Assembly (NCBI GenBank): GCA_963590165.1
Contig: CAVANO010000012.1
Coordinates: 1-64,000 of the forward strand
Origin: UBA11524 sp963590165
Lineage (GTDB): Bacteria; Bacillota; Clostridia; Christensenellales; Aristaeellaceae
Direction of reading: 5' to 3'
DNA length: 64,000 bases
Below, in pieces: positions 45,301-53,842 of this stretch. The notes below the pieces were generated by a model that saw only the letters and a program-made list of their open reading frames with translations, searched no databases and was not told the DNA's origin. A program made the translations under genes and the position numbers. Position 1 is the first letter of the stretch. The number at the start of each line of letters is the position of its first letter.

Positions 45301-46696
45301 TGCCGCGAATCTGCTTGATGAGCAGGACACGCTCGAAGGCGAACCGAGCTGGTATAACGGCACCTACTTCGATGAAATCTACCACGCGCGCACGGCGTAT
45401 GAGCACCTGCACGGCACGCAGCCCTACGAAACGAGCCATCCGCCGCTGGGCAAGATCATCATGAGCTGGGGCATTGCTATTTTCGGCATGACGCCGTTCG
45501 GCTGGCGCTTCACGGGCGCGGTCATCGGAATCCTGATGCTGCCGGCGATGTACCTTCTTGCCAAGCAGCTGATGAAGAAGTCCACCTACGCATTCGCCGC
45601 TATGCTGATGCTTGCGCTGGACTGTCAGCACTTCACGCAGACGCGCATCGCCACCATCGACTCCTACCCCGTGTTCTTCATCCTGCTGAGCTGGCTGTTC
45701 ATGCTCCGGTTTATGCAGCGCGACATCGTCCGCGTGCCGCTGAAAAAGCTGCTGCCTGATCTGCTGCTGTCCGGCTTCTTCATGGGCTGCGGCATCGCCA
45801 GCAAGTGGATTGGCATCTACTCCGGCGCAGGGCTCGCCATCGTCTACTTCTGGACGATGTTCCGCCACCTGCGCATGGCAAACGCCTCCAAGAAGCTGCT
45901 TGCGACCGAAAAGAATCTGTCCAAGGAGGATCGGCAGCTGCTGACGCTCCGCGCCGACACGACCCTCAAGCGCGTGATGGTACTGTGCCTGTGGTGCGTG
46001 CTGTTCTTCATCGCGATTCCGCTGGTGATTTACCTGCTGTCCTACATCCCGTATTTCGCCTATGCGCACTACACGCGCCTGAGCGATTACCTCCGCGCCG
46101 TCTGGAACGCGCAGGTCAGCATGTTCTCCTACCACTCCGAGCCCGGACGCGGCATGGATCACCCGTTCTATTCGCCGTGGTACGAATGGCCGCTGAACAA
46201 GCGTCCGATGTACTATGCTTCGCCGTCCTACGTCAGCACACCCGGCTGGAGCTACGCGCTCTGGTGCTTCGGCAATCCCGCTGTCTGGACAGCCGGACTT
46301 TTCGGCATCGCGTATGTGCTCTTCGTCTTCCTGAAACGCCACCGCTACACCCTGCGCGAATGCGGCGATACGCTGCACCTCTCCGCTGACGGCTGGGACA
46401 TCACACATGCCTTCCTGCTGATTGCGGCGCTGTCACAATTCCTGCCGTGGGTACTGGTACCGCGCGGCACGTACATCTACCACTACTTCGCAACAACGCC
46501 GTTCCTGATGCTATGCGTGGCGGTGCTCCTGCGCGACATCGAATCATGGCGTCCGAAACTCGGCAAGGTTATCCTATGGAGTTTCCTTGCGCTCTGTCTC
46601 ATCATGTTTGTGGCGTACTTCCCTTATGCCAGCGGCGTACTGACGCCCACCTGGTGGCTGGACTTCATGTCAAAGTTCCTGCGCCTCTACTACTGA
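42359..46696 (+). CDS. Giant membrane glycosyltransferase: two GT-C modules, the second PMT-like
   Basis: A 1445-residue protein. It has a signal peptide (1-23), a carbohydrate-binding jelly-roll-like domain (about 28-205, LLRNASFEELGSDGLPTGWD), a first multi-TM GT-C module (about 215-775, with CFLSWGNTF and LKMHERYLFPAL-like boxes), and a second TM start near 820. An extracellular F5/8-type-like insert follows (about 845-985), then a protein O-mannosyltransferase (GT39) module from TYFDEIYHARTAYEH (near 1000) with SHPPLGKIIMSWG. Lipid-linked sugar would be added outside the membrane. GAGG lies 9 nt before the ATG. Two GT-C enzymes in one chain is unusual. The acceptor is unknown. Confidence 0.88.
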   Translation: MKKILQQFLLLLLTLLLFCSVSTAEEDSTNLLRNASFEELGSDGLPTGWDTDAYLTTVGLTLYSVVADDATDGQYSVQIENLDYNDARFLQTVTVKPSTIYRLSGYVKGWDTLDEGRGANLSIADIYVFSESVYESEDEWVYIETYGMTGEDQTQLTVFARLGGYSGESIGVARFDDLSLTEVDEIPEDAVLNSWYKVTTVQAADTSSDESSAAWPWLLVVAIVYAAIGLYMLRYLQRTENGKIAAGKQSMPAFVIVGLIVAAIARLIVADNVSGYQVDVNCFLSWGNTFLNVGPADFYQSTSFCDYPPAYVYIMGLNAALANVLPLSAAAVHKFIPMACDLIAACLIYRIACKKRFSPKQAGILCLLVAFNPAIFLNSAAWCQIDSVLSLLLMLVVYFAVCGKWAIALPIYMLAVLVKPQALMTGFLGAAAIIMTLVRDKKCWKQMLIGLGAALVTALIIVVPFSINQGGIAWLIEKYAETLSSYAYATVNTANLYYLFDCNWYSIAYTAPVMIPLTLLVLTLVWCAHIAMREQKALGTFDWMTSLLTFAVIAAGFGLGGGLATASGWTHSIMFRFGGEIVLTRTSLLIIGGIGLATAVLAAALLIHRKKADWAAAELTASTVFALIFAGLSLTYSSFTLIGIAAMAYAFVLVLPLFIRSGKIENLALCGGILFVLLYVFGIKMHERYLFPALFLLGMAYAYRRDWRILTLLITFSATVFVNEGIVLDNSLRLGSSMGHLNSDTQTLASILSFVNVVMACVGLWTCRDVCLGEEEAKNALEEQPHKAILPVKRLAQKPNDPRTFTSDASLHWCRRDWILMMSVTLIYAVVALTNLGSTKAPQNPWKSTASDEQVIIDLGEHYDDVSMLYFCQVSYHDFSVATSEDGETWSDEFWAQMAEGQCYEWKYLVPCYEYNGTRSYVSANTTDDVQKLSGRYVRITAQQIGLIIDEVIFRDADGNTIPATVVEQLNARENSPNYSDAANLLDEQDTLEGEPSWYNGTYFDEIYHARTAYEHLHGTQPYETSHPPLGKIIMSWGIAIFGMTPFGWRFTGAVIGILMLPAMYLLAKQLMKKSTYAFAAMLMLALDCQHFTQTRIATIDSYPVFFILLSWLFMLRFMQRDIVRVPLKKLLPDLLLSGFFMGCGIASKWIGIYSGAGLAIVYFWTMFRHLRMANASKKLLATEKNLSKEDRQLLTLRADTTLKRVMVLCLWCVLFFIAIPLVIYLLSYIPYFAYAHYTRLSDYLRAVWNAQVSMFSYHSEPGRGMDHPFYSPWYEWPLNKRPMYYASPSYVSTPGWSYALWCFGNPAVWTAGLFGIAYVLFVFLKRHRYTLRECGDTLHLSADGWDITHAFLLIAALSQFLPWVLVPRGTYIYHYFATTPFLMLCVAVLLRDIESWRPKLGKVILWSFLALCLIMFVAYFPYASGVLTPTWWLDFMSKFLRLYY

Positions 46697-46720
46697 CGCG
46701 CAGCACAGGCAACTAAAATG

Positions 46721-46750
46721 GCAGCTGCTCAAAAAAAGCAGCTGCTTTTT
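46721..46750 (+). terminator. Terminator of the GT-C gene
   Basis: GCAGCTGCT (46721-46729) pairs with AGCAGCTGC (46737-46745), then TTTTT. Confidence 0.9.
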
Positions 46751-46784
46751 ATGATTCCATGATTGAGCCACTTCGGTGCCCTGC

Positions 46785-47116
46785 TGGGTTTACATCTCCA
46801 TCGTTGCGTTTGTGTTGCTTTAAGGGGGCTTTCCGCTCGCCCCCTTTGACCCCTTCGGCGCCATGCTGGGNNNNNNNNNNNNNNNNNNNNNNNNNNNNNN
46901 NNNNNNNNNNNNNNNNNNNNNNCCCCCTTGAACCCCTTCGGCACCATGCTGGGTTTTACATTTCTATCGTTGCGTTTTGTTGCTGTGTTAAGGGAGCTTT
47001 CCGCTCGCCCCCTTTGACCCCTTCGGCGCCATGCTGGGTTTTACATTTCTATCGTTGCGTTTGGTTGCAGCGTTAAGGGGGCTTTCCGCTCGCCCCCTTG
47101 AACCACTTCGGCGCAG
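46785..47116. repeat. Tandem array of type 1 repeats, about 85-bp period
   Basis: About four units, each CATTTCTATCGTTGCGTTT ... AAGGGGGC-TTTCCGCTC-GCCCCCTT and GACCCCTTCGGCGCCATGC. The GGGTTTTAC junctions are 85 bp apart (46951 and 47036). The run of N lies inside. It fills the gap before the brnQ promoter. Confidence 0.85.
46871..46922. other. Assembly gap (52 N)
   Basis: Fifty-two N inside the tandem repeat. The true copy number is unknown and may be higher. Confidence 0.99.
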
Positions 47117-47137
47117 GACAAAAATTTTCCAAAATCC

Positions 47138-47167
47138 TTGACAATTGCTTTTTCTATTTAGTATAAT
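47138..47167 (+). promoter_or_regulatory. brnQ promoter
   Basis: -35 TTGACA (47138-47143), 18-bp spacer, -10 TATAAT (47162-47167). The leader is near 40 nt. Confidence 0.85.
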
Positions 47168-47212
47168 GAAGTTTCAAGACATCGAAAAAACAACCTTTGG
47201 GAGCAAAAGAAT

Positions 47213-48565
47213 ATGAAAAAGAAACTAAGCCGCCGAGAGTACATATCGATTGCCAGCATGCTATTCGGCATGTTCTTCGGCGCGGGCAACCTCATTTTCC
47301 CTGTTCACATGGGTCAGATGGCAGGCAGCAACGTTGCGCTTGCCGTCCTCGGCTTCTGCGTGACCGGCGTCGGTCTGCCGCTGCTTGCGGTCGCAGCGCT
47401 CGGCATCAGCCGCTCAAGCGGTCTGTACGAGCTGGGCAGCCGCGTCAGCCGACCGTACTCGCTGTTCTTCACGTGCCTGCTTTACCTGACCATCGGTCCG
47501 TTCTTCGCGATTCCGCGCTGCGCGAGCACGTCCTTCACGGTCGGTCTTGAACAGCTGCTGCCGCAGGACGGGAACATGTCCCTCTATCTGCTCATCTTCT
47601 CCGTCCTCTTCTTCGCCGCTGCGCTGTATTTTTCCCTCAAGCCCGGCAAAATCCTCATGTGGATCGGCAAAGTGCTGAATCCGTGCTTCCTGCTGTTCCT
47701 CGGCATCCTCGTTGTCGTCGCGATGCTCCATCCCGGCGCATCCGTCAGCGAAGTTACACCGGAGGATGCGTACGTCACCCAGCCTTTCTTCAACGGCTTC
47801 CTTGAGGGCTACAACACCATGGACGCGCTGGCAGGACTTGCCTTCGGCATCGTTGTCGTGCAGGTCATCCGCGGACTTGGCGTTGAGGATTCCGATGCCA
47901 TTGCAGGCAGCACCGTCCGCGCGGGCGTGTTCTCCTGCCTGCTGATGGCGGTCATTTACGTCGCGGTGACGGTCGTCGGCGTGCAGAGCCGCGGCCTGTT
48001 CGAGACGTCCGAGAACGGCGGCATCGCCCTTGCACAGATTGCCCGGTACTACCTCGGCGATGCAGGGCTGATTGTCCTCGCCATTACCGTAACGCTCGCC
48101 TGCCTCAAGACATCCGTCGGGCTGATTACCAGCTGCGCCGAAGCATTCACCGGCATGTTCCCCAAGGGACCGAGCTACCGCGCGTGGGCGGTCATCTTCA
48201 GTATCCTGTCGCTGCTGATTGCCAACTTCGGGCTCAGCACCATCATCGCCTACTCGCTGCCCGTGCTGATGTTCCTCTATCCGCTTGCCATCACGCTGAT
48301 TGTCCTCTCGCTTTGCGGCCGCTTCTTCCAGTATGACCGCACGGTGTTCGCATGGACAACCGGTCTGACGCTCTTTGCCGCGCTCTATGACCTGCTCGCC
48401 GCGCTGCCGGAGGAACTGTTCAAGGCGCTCGGCGGCGAAACCATTCAGGCGTTTGTGCTGAAGTATCTGCCCTTCTCCAGCCTCGGGCTCGGCTGGATTT
48501 GTCCGGCGCTGCTCGGCTTCGCCATCGGCATGGTCATCCGCCTCTGCCGGAAAAAAGCCGCTTAA
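47213..48565 (+). CDS. brnQ: Branched-chain amino acid carrier, LIVCS family
   Basis: A 450-residue membrane carrier with about 12 TM segments that takes up leucine, isoleucine and valine with sodium. The start MLFGMFFGAGNLIFPVHMG is the family hallmark, and AGLAFGIVVVQVIR and TVTLACLKTSVGLI are typical. GGGAG lies 9 nt before the ATG. It has its own promoter and a terminator shared with degV. I saw no T-box or other leader in front. Confidence 0.96.
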   Translation: MKKKLSRREYISIASMLFGMFFGAGNLIFPVHMGQMAGSNVALAVLGFCVTGVGLPLLAVAALGISRSSGLYELGSRVSRPYSLFFTCLLYLTIGPFFAIPRCASTSFTVGLEQLLPQDGNMSLYLLIFSVLFFAAALYFSLKPGKILMWIGKVLNPCFLLFLGILVVVAMLHPGASVSEVTPEDAYVTQPFFNGFLEGYNTMDALAGLAFGIVVVQVIRGLGVEDSDAIAGSTVRAGVFSCLLMAVIYVAVTVVGVQSRGLFETSENGGIALAQIARYYLGDAGLIVLAITVTLACLKTSVGLITSCAEAFTGMFPKGPSYRAWAVIFSILSLLIANFGLSTIIAYSLPVLMFLYPLAITLIVLSLCGRFFQYDRTVFAWTTGLTLFAALYDLLAALPEELFKALGGETIQAFVLKYLPFSSLGLGWICPALLGFAIGMVIRLCRKKAA

Positions 48566-48575
48566 CCGCATCAAA

Positions 48576-48606
48576 AAAGACCTGAGCGATTGCCGTTCAG
48601 GTCTTT
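48576..48606. terminator. Bidirectional terminator between brnQ and degV
   Basis: AAAGACCTGAGCG (48576-48588) pairs with CGTTCAGGTCTTT (48594-48606) with one G.U. Runs of A and T on both sides serve both convergent genes. Confidence 0.9.
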
Positions 48607-48609
48607 CTT

Positions 48610-49470
48610 TTATTCCGCCAATTGGACGATGGCGCCCAGCAGTCCGGGACCGGTATGAATCGCCAGCGCAGGGCTGACGGGGCTGATAAAGCTCGACACC
48701 ACGTCCAGCCGCTCCAACAGGCGGTCAAGCAGCTTGACGGCATCGTCATACGCCGCGCCATGCACCACCGCCAACCGCACTTTTCTGCCCTGATAGCGCC
48801 GGATAATTTCGTCCACCATTGCCGTCAGCGCATTCGAGAAGCCGCGCGCCTTGCACAGCGTGTTGTAGATGCCCTCTTCGTTGACGTAGATGACCGGTTT
48901 AATCTGCAGGAGCGAACCGAGTGCGCCTTCGACGCGCCCGATGCGTCCGCCCTTACGCAAAAATTCCAGCGTCCGGATAACAAACGTGCCAAGCTGATTT
49001 TCGCGGCGCTTTTCGAGCACTGCCAGCGTATCCTCGATGCTCGTGCCGTTTGACAGCAGTTCCGCCGCCTCCAGCACAAGCAGCCCCAGTCCGCACGAGA
49101 GCGTCCGGCTGTCGAACACGTGCACCTGAAGATCCTCGAAGTCCTCCGCGAGCAGCGAAACCATGTTATACGTGCCGGACAGGCTGCCGCTGATGGACAG
49201 ATGCAGGATGGCGGTCGCGCCCTCATCGCGCAGCGTGCGATAGAGCATGCTGACATCCTCCGGCAATGGCAGGGATGTCTTCGGCACCTCGGTTTTGAGG
49301 ATTTCGTAGAGCTGCTCCTGCGAGATTTCCGTGCGGTCGCGGTATTCGCCCGTGCTGGTCGACACGCGCAGCGCCACGGTGCGGATGTCATATTGCGCCA
49401 GCTGCTCCTCCGATAAGTCGCAGGACGTGTCTGTAACGAGCGCAATCCGCTCGTTGCCGATTTCAAACAT
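48610..49470 (-). CDS. DegV family fatty-acid-binding protein
   Basis: A 286-residue protein. IALVTDTSCDLSEEQLAQYD opens it, with KTSLPLPEDV, HLSISGSLSGTY, VFDSRTLSCGLG and the LRKGGRIGRVEGALGSLLQIKP stretch, all diagnostic. DegV (FakB-like) proteins hold a fatty acid for phosphorylation by a FakA kinase; no fakA is in the window. GGAGG lies before the ATG. It follows the uridine-kinase-like gene by 19 nt on the same strand. Confidence 0.95.
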   Translation of the reverse strand: MFEIGNERIALVTDTSCDLSEEQLAQYDIRTVALRVSTSTGEYRDRTEISQEQLYEILKTEVPKTSLPLPEDVSMLYRTLRDEGATAILHLSISGSLSGTYNMVSLLAEDFEDLQVHVFDSRTLSCGLGLLVLEAAELLSNGTSIEDTLAVLEKRRENQLGTFVIRTLEFLRKGGRIGRVEGALGSLLQIKPVIYVNEEGIYNTLCKARGFSNALTAMVDEIIRRYQGRKVRLAVVHGAAYDDAVKLLDRLLERLDVVSSFISPVSPALAIHTGPGLLGAIVQLAE

Positions 49471-49489
49471 GAAGCATCAGCCTCCAATA

Positions 49490-51139
49490 TCAATCCATTT
49501 CAATCGTGCAGCCGCCGATAAATTCGCGCAGCAGGCTCAGCGGCGGAATTTCCTGCAGGATGCTGTCATCGATTTCAGGAAAGTAGTTCAGCGTCTTAAT
49601 CAGCCGGCGCGACGCAAGATACGTTTCCTTCTCCGGCGGTATCTGCTTGAGAATATCATATGCATAGCGGCGCAAAACCGGCAGCTCGTAATGCAGCGCG
49701 GTGTTGAACATCCTGTCCGCATTCTCCTGATACGGAAAAATCCACTTTTCCTCGCCCCTGCGGACACTCGCCCACATGCTCAGCGTCTGTTCGGGCGGTG
49801 TCGCACGGAACTGCCGGTCTCGCACGATCCGCCGCAGCAGCCGGACATCCGTCGTGCGGATGCGGTTGTGGTCGTCAAGATTTATGCACGTCAAGGCGCT
49901 GACAAAGATGCGGTACAGCTCATCCTGCTTCAGCCCTTCGCAGAGCATGGGATTCAGCCCGTGAATGCCCTCGATGACCAGCACGGAGCGTTCCGTCAGC
50001 CGAACCAGTGTGCCGCCTTCTTTCCGACGTCCGATATCAAAGGCATACGTCGGCAAAAGGACTTCTTCGCCATCCAGCAGCGCGTTCATCTGCGTCCTAA
50101 ACAGCGGCACATCAATGGTGTCGATGGACTCCAAATCGATGCTGCCGTCCGCTTGCGGTTTGATGCTGTCGCGGTTGAGGTAGTAATTATCCAGCGAAAT
50201 AACCGCCGGCTGCAGCCCGATGACGCGCAAATGCAGCGCGAGCCGCTCGGCAAACGTCGTCTTTCCGGACGAGGAAGGTCCTGCAATCAGCACGATTTTG
50301 CGGTGCTGAATGCTGATTTCCTCCGCAATTTCCGCAATCGCCTTGTCATGCAGCGCCTCATTCAGCCGGATAAACTGGCGGAACCGGTGCTGCTCAATCA
50401 TGTCTGCCACATCCGATGCGTTCGTCACGCCCAGCAGGGCACACCATTCGTTCGACTGGTCAAACACCGCCAGATGCTTCGGGCGATGGACATACGGTGC
50501 AGCAATCTGCGGATGCTCCGCCGTCGGCAGGCGCAGGACAATGCCGCGGTCAGGCAGCCACGTCAGTGCAAAAACACTTGCCTGCCCTGTCCGGCTGACC
50601 ATCGCGCCGTAGAAATACTCCCAGATGCCATCCAGCCCATACATCGTGAAATACGGCAGCCTGCGGCGGCTGAGCAGCGAGACTTTATCCGCCTGTCCCT
50701 GCGAGGCGAAGTAGGCTTTCGCGTCAGAGAGCGTCCAATGCTTCTTCTCAAACGGCAGATTCTGCTCCGCAAGCAGGTGCATTTGCTGTGCAATCGCCTG
50801 CGTTTCGCGTTCGGTGATATCATGTCCGGGCATCCGCAGCAGCACGCCGCCGCCCACACTATATTCAATCCGCACGCGCTGACCGGGGAGGACACGATTC
50901 ACCGCCGCCAGCAGCAAAAAACGCACGGAGCGCTCATAAATGCGGCGTCCTTCCTCCGTCTGCAGCGTTAGGGGGATTAATTCGCCGTCATGGGTGATGG
51001 GTTCACCGAGCTCCAGCACGCGTCCTGCCTGCTGAACAGCCAGCACACCTTCTGCAGGAATGCCCAGCTGCGCCAGGGCTTTTTCTACAGTCAAGCCTTC
51101 TGTCAAGGGGATTTGTCTGCCCTTCGATGCGATCATCAT
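49490..51139 (-). CDS. TGS/ThrRS-like and uridine kinase domain fusion
   Basis: A 549-residue cytoplasmic protein. An N-terminal TGS-like domain (about 1-60) is followed by a threonyl-tRNA synthetase second-additional-domain-like region (about 65-230, GHDITERETQAIAQQMHLL) and a P-loop uridine/phosphoribulokinase domain (about 280-500: Walker A GPSSSGKT at 287-294, SLDNYYLNRD, VLVIEGIHGLN). The architecture recurs in Clostridia (recalled); the substrate is not proven. GGAGG precedes two adjacent ATGs at 51139 and 51136; either could be used. degV follows in the same operon. Confidence 0.9.
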   Translation of the reverse strand: MMIASKGRQIPLTEGLTVEKALAQLGIPAEGVLAVQQAGRVLELGEPITHDGELIPLTLQTEEGRRIYERSVRFLLLAAVNRVLPGQRVRIEYSVGGGVLLRMPGHDITERETQAIAQQMHLLAEQNLPFEKKHWTLSDAKAYFASQGQADKVSLLSRRRLPYFTMYGLDGIWEYFYGAMVSRTGQASVFALTWLPDRGIVLRLPTAEHPQIAAPYVHRPKHLAVFDQSNEWCALLGVTNASDVADMIEQHRFRQFIRLNEALHDKAIAEIAEEISIQHRKIVLIAGPSSSGKTTFAERLALHLRVIGLQPAVISLDNYYLNRDSIKPQADGSIDLESIDTIDVPLFRTQMNALLDGEEVLLPTYAFDIGRRKEGGTLVRLTERSVLVIEGIHGLNPMLCEGLKQDELYRIFVSALTCINLDDHNRIRTTDVRLLRRIVRDRQFRATPPEQTLSMWASVRRGEEKWIFPYQENADRMFNTALHYELPVLRRYAYDILKQIPPEKETYLASRRLIKTLNYFPEIDDSILQEIPPLSLLREFIGGCTIEMD

Positions 51140-51159
51140 GCGTCCTCCTCTCTCCAGAC

Positions 51160-51560
51160 GTCGTCTGTTTTTTTTGAGCCCTTCGCAGTGCACTTCCATG
51201 CTAATTGGTCTGTTTCATTGCTTTCGGGGGCTTTGCGATCGCCCCCGAACCCCTTCGCAATACACCTTTTATATCGTTTGCCGAAAATTGAGCATGAAAA
51301 TGAAATCAGGCATGGTGTCGAATGGTTCGAAAAACCGGACGAAGTCTGCGGTCGCCCCCGAACCCCTTCGCAATACACCTTTTATATCGTTTGCCGAAAA
51401 TTGAGCATGAAAATGAAATCAGGCATGGTGTCGAATGGTTCGAAAAACCGGACGAAGTCCGCGGTCGCCCACGAACCCCTTCGCAATACACCTTTTTGCA
51501 GATAACCTGTATTGCAACCTTTTTATAAGGTGCCGAATGGTTCGAAAAACCGGAATCCCC
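51160..51560. repeat. 113-bp tandem repeat of type 1 elements
   Basis: CGCCCCCGAACCCCTTCGCA recurs at about 51241, 51354 and 51467, exactly 113 bp apart. Each unit holds TATATCGTTTGCCG, GCATGAAAATGAAATCAGGC and AACCGGACGAAGTCTGCGG. A further half-copy follows. No gene lies in 51140-51562. Confidence 0.85.
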
Positions 51561-51562
51561 CT

Positions 51563-52561
51563 TCAATCCTCAAAAGGCATCGATGTGCGCTCTGCATTTT
51601 CCAGCGCATATTCCAGATCCACCGGTGCGCCATGCTTAACGAGATACGCCTCATCGCGCTGGCGCATCTGCAAGCGCTTCGTATGGACATACGCCACATT
51701 CGACGGCGATGCCTTCGATGCACTCATCATCAGCCGCTTCTTGCCGTCCGATTCAAGGCGCAGGCGCGCACGAACCAGCATATTGCCGTGCTGCGGACAG
51801 GCGGCAAGCATCATGTACTTGTCCGCAGTCTGCCGGACATATCCGTCCTGCTCCGCCTTCATCTTCTTGCCGCACACAGGACATCTCGGCACACGGGCGA
51901 AGTCGCTCTCAAACGCCTCCTGCACGGTGTCGAACGTCTCGCCGCCGGCACGCTCGCGCTTGTCCGCATGGCAAAGCATCCGCGGTTTCTGCGGATACTT
52001 CAGCACGTCCTCAGGCTTCGGCAGACTTGCAAACACCAGCGCCGTGTAATACGCGTCATGCAGGGCATTATGGAAATACCGTGCGGCATCCTGCTCGATG
52101 CTGACCATCTCCATGGCGGTTTTGAGTCCCTTGCGGTCGCGGCAGCCATGCACGTCCGAGAAAAGCCGCTGAATATCGCAAATCGGCGGCAGCTGCTCCG
52201 TATAGCCGAAGAAATCCATGTTCTGCTTCAGCACGCTGATGTCATCGCAGCCCCACGTGAGCAGCGTGTAGTCATCACCGCACCATGCGGTAAACTGCGC
52301 CATCGCATCCAGAAATGTCGGCGCGTCCGCAAGCGTTTCGGCGCTCAGCTGCGTCATTTTGCTGATACGCGGATGAATTTTGATATAGTACTGCGGGCGA
52401 ATCGGGATGGAAATGCTGTCAACCACCTGATAGCTTTCGTCCACCTTCACCGCGCCGATTTGAATCATCTCGAATACAAGCCTGTCGCCGACCTTCCGAA
52501 AAACGGCGCCATCATACGACATCGGCTGATTCCACTCCAGGTCCATGACGATATAATGCAA
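51563..52561 (-). CDS. DEDDh exonuclease with zinc-ribbon-like insert
   Basis: A 332-residue protein with a 3'-5' exonuclease domain of the RNase T/epsilon family (1-180): YIVMDLEWNQ (first Asp-Glu), LTWGCDDISVLKQN, and HNALHDAYYTA with the last His-Asp. A later CPVCGKKMK plus CPQH forms a likely zinc ribbon. It begins at a TTG codon (AGGAG 11 nt upstream): the ATG five codons on would cut the first beta strand. It follows the flavoprotein gene by 15 nt. Substrate unknown. Confidence 0.88.
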   Translation of the reverse strand: MHYIVMDLEWNQPMSYDGAVFRKVGDRLVFEMIQIGAVKVDESYQVVDSISIPIRPQYYIKIHPRISKMTQLSAETLADAPTFLDAMAQFTAWCGDDYTLLTWGCDDISVLKQNMDFFGYTEQLPPICDIQRLFSDVHGCRDRKGLKTAMEMVSIEQDAARYFHNALHDAYYTALVFASLPKPEDVLKYPQKPRMLCHADKRERAGGETFDTVQEAFESDFARVPRCPVCGKKMKAEQDGYVRQTADKYMMLAACPQHGNMLVRARLRLESDGKKRLMMSASKASPSNVAYVHTKRLQMRQRDEAYLVKHGAPVDLEYALENAERTSMPFED

Positions 52562-52576
52562 TGTGCTCTAATCTCC

Positions 52577-53842
52577 TCAATCGTCTTCTTTTGCTGCGCT
52601 TTCACCGGCCAACGCACCCGTTGACCACGCAATTTGCAGGTTATAGCCGCCGGTATGCGCATCGACATCCAGAACCTCGCCCGCAAAATACAGCCCCTTG
52701 ACAAGCCTGCTTTCCATGGTTGCAGGGGTCACTTCCTTCACGCTGACGCCGCCGCGCGTCACAATGGCCTCTTCGATCGGGGCAAGGCGCTTCAGGTGAA
52801 TCGGCAATGCCTTGAGCATCGCGGCGATTTTCTCGCGTTCCTCGCGCGTCACCTGTGCGCAGACCTTGTCGCCGTCAATGCCGCATAGCGCCGGAAACAG
52901 CTCCGCGAAGCTCCCCGGCAGCAGGTGCGGCAACATATTTCGCAACTGACGGCGGCTGTCCTCCGCAAGCTCGCGCTGAAGGCGTGCATCAAGCTGCTGC
53001 GCGGTCAATCCGGGCTTCAGGTCAAGCGTTACGTCCGCATCCGACAGCTTTTCCGGCAGATGGCAGGACATCGTCAGCACGAGCGGTCCGGAAATGCCGA
53101 AGTGCGTGAAAAGCATCTCTCCCAGCTCCGAATACAGCTGCTTTTTGCCCTTTTTGAGCGTTAGCGTCACATTCTTGAGCGACAGCCCCTGCAGCTGCGC
53201 ACACCATGGTTCTTCCGTTTCGATGGCGGACAGCACGCCCGACTGCGGCATCACCGTATGCCCGACCTGCTCGGCAAGGCGGTAGCCATCCCCTGTTGAG
53301 CCGGTCAGCGGACACGATAATCCGCCGGTCGCGATGATGACACGGTCTGCCGGAAGGCTTGTTCCGTCCTGCAGACGCACGCCCGATACGCGCGTTTGTC
53401 CGTCCGCAGTTTCCGTTAGCAGGGACGACACGCGTGCGCCGTACCTGACCGACACGCCTGCATTGTTCATCAGCCGCTGCAATGTCCGCGTTACGTCGCT
53501 TGCCTTCTCGGTGGACGGGAAGACGCGCCGTCCGCGCTGCACAACAACCGGACAGCCGCCGTCCTCCAGCAGCTGCATCATGTCCTGCGGCGAAAAGAAC
53601 GACAACGCGCTGTACAAAAAGCGCGGATTGCGCGGCACCTCGCGCAGAAACTCATCCATCGTGCAATCATTCGTGACGTTGCAGCGTCCCTTGCCGGTGA
53701 TATAGACCTTCTTGCCGAGCTTTTCGCCGCGCTCAAGCAGCGTCACCTGCGCTCCGGTGCGTCCTGCAAAAATCGATGCCATCATACCGGCAGCGCCGCC
53801 GCCGATGATGATGATGCGCTTCTCAGGCATGCATGTTCCCAT
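52577..53842 (-). CDS. FAD-dependent oxidoreductase, HI0933/BaiN family
   Basis: A 421-residue flavoprotein. IIIIGGGAAGMMASIFAGR and the Glu of LLERGEKLGKK bind FAD. KVYITGKGRCNVTN, ATGGLSCPLTGSTGDGY and the C-terminal GLYFAGEVLDVDAHTGGYNL are hallmarks. Members include the bile-acid enzyme BaiN, but substrate here is unknown. I take the ATG at 53842 (GGAAGG nearby); an ATG four codons later is also possible. It overlaps the RpiR gene by 20 nt. Confidence 0.92.
   Translation of the reverse strand: MGTCMPEKRIIIIGGGAAGMMASIFAGRTGAQVTLLERGEKLGKKVYITGKGRCNVTNDCTMDEFLREVPRNPRFLYSALSFFSPQDMMQLLEDGGCPVVVQRGRRVFPSTEKASDVTRTLQRLMNNAGVSVRYGARVSSLLTETADGQTRVSGVRLQDGTSLPADRVIIATGGLSCPLTGSTGDGYRLAEQVGHTVMPQSGVLSAIETEEPWCAQLQGLSLKNVTLTLKKGKKQLYSELGEMLFTHFGISGPLVLTMSCHLPEKLSDADVTLDLKPGLTAQQLDARLQRELAEDSRRQLRNMLPHLLPGSFAELFPALCGIDGDKVCAQVTREEREKIAAMLKALPIHLKRLAPIEEAIVTRGGVSVKEVTPATMESRLVKGLYFAGEVLDVDAHTGGYNLQIAWSTGALAGESAAKEDD

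Noticed and set aside
46729..47076. Coding frames across the N gap
   Set aside because: Frames run through N and repeat DNA on both strands and have no start signal.
49331..50971. 546-residue plus-strand frame over the uridine-kinase-like gene
   Set aside because: Antisense; the minus-strand product has Walker A and domain structure.
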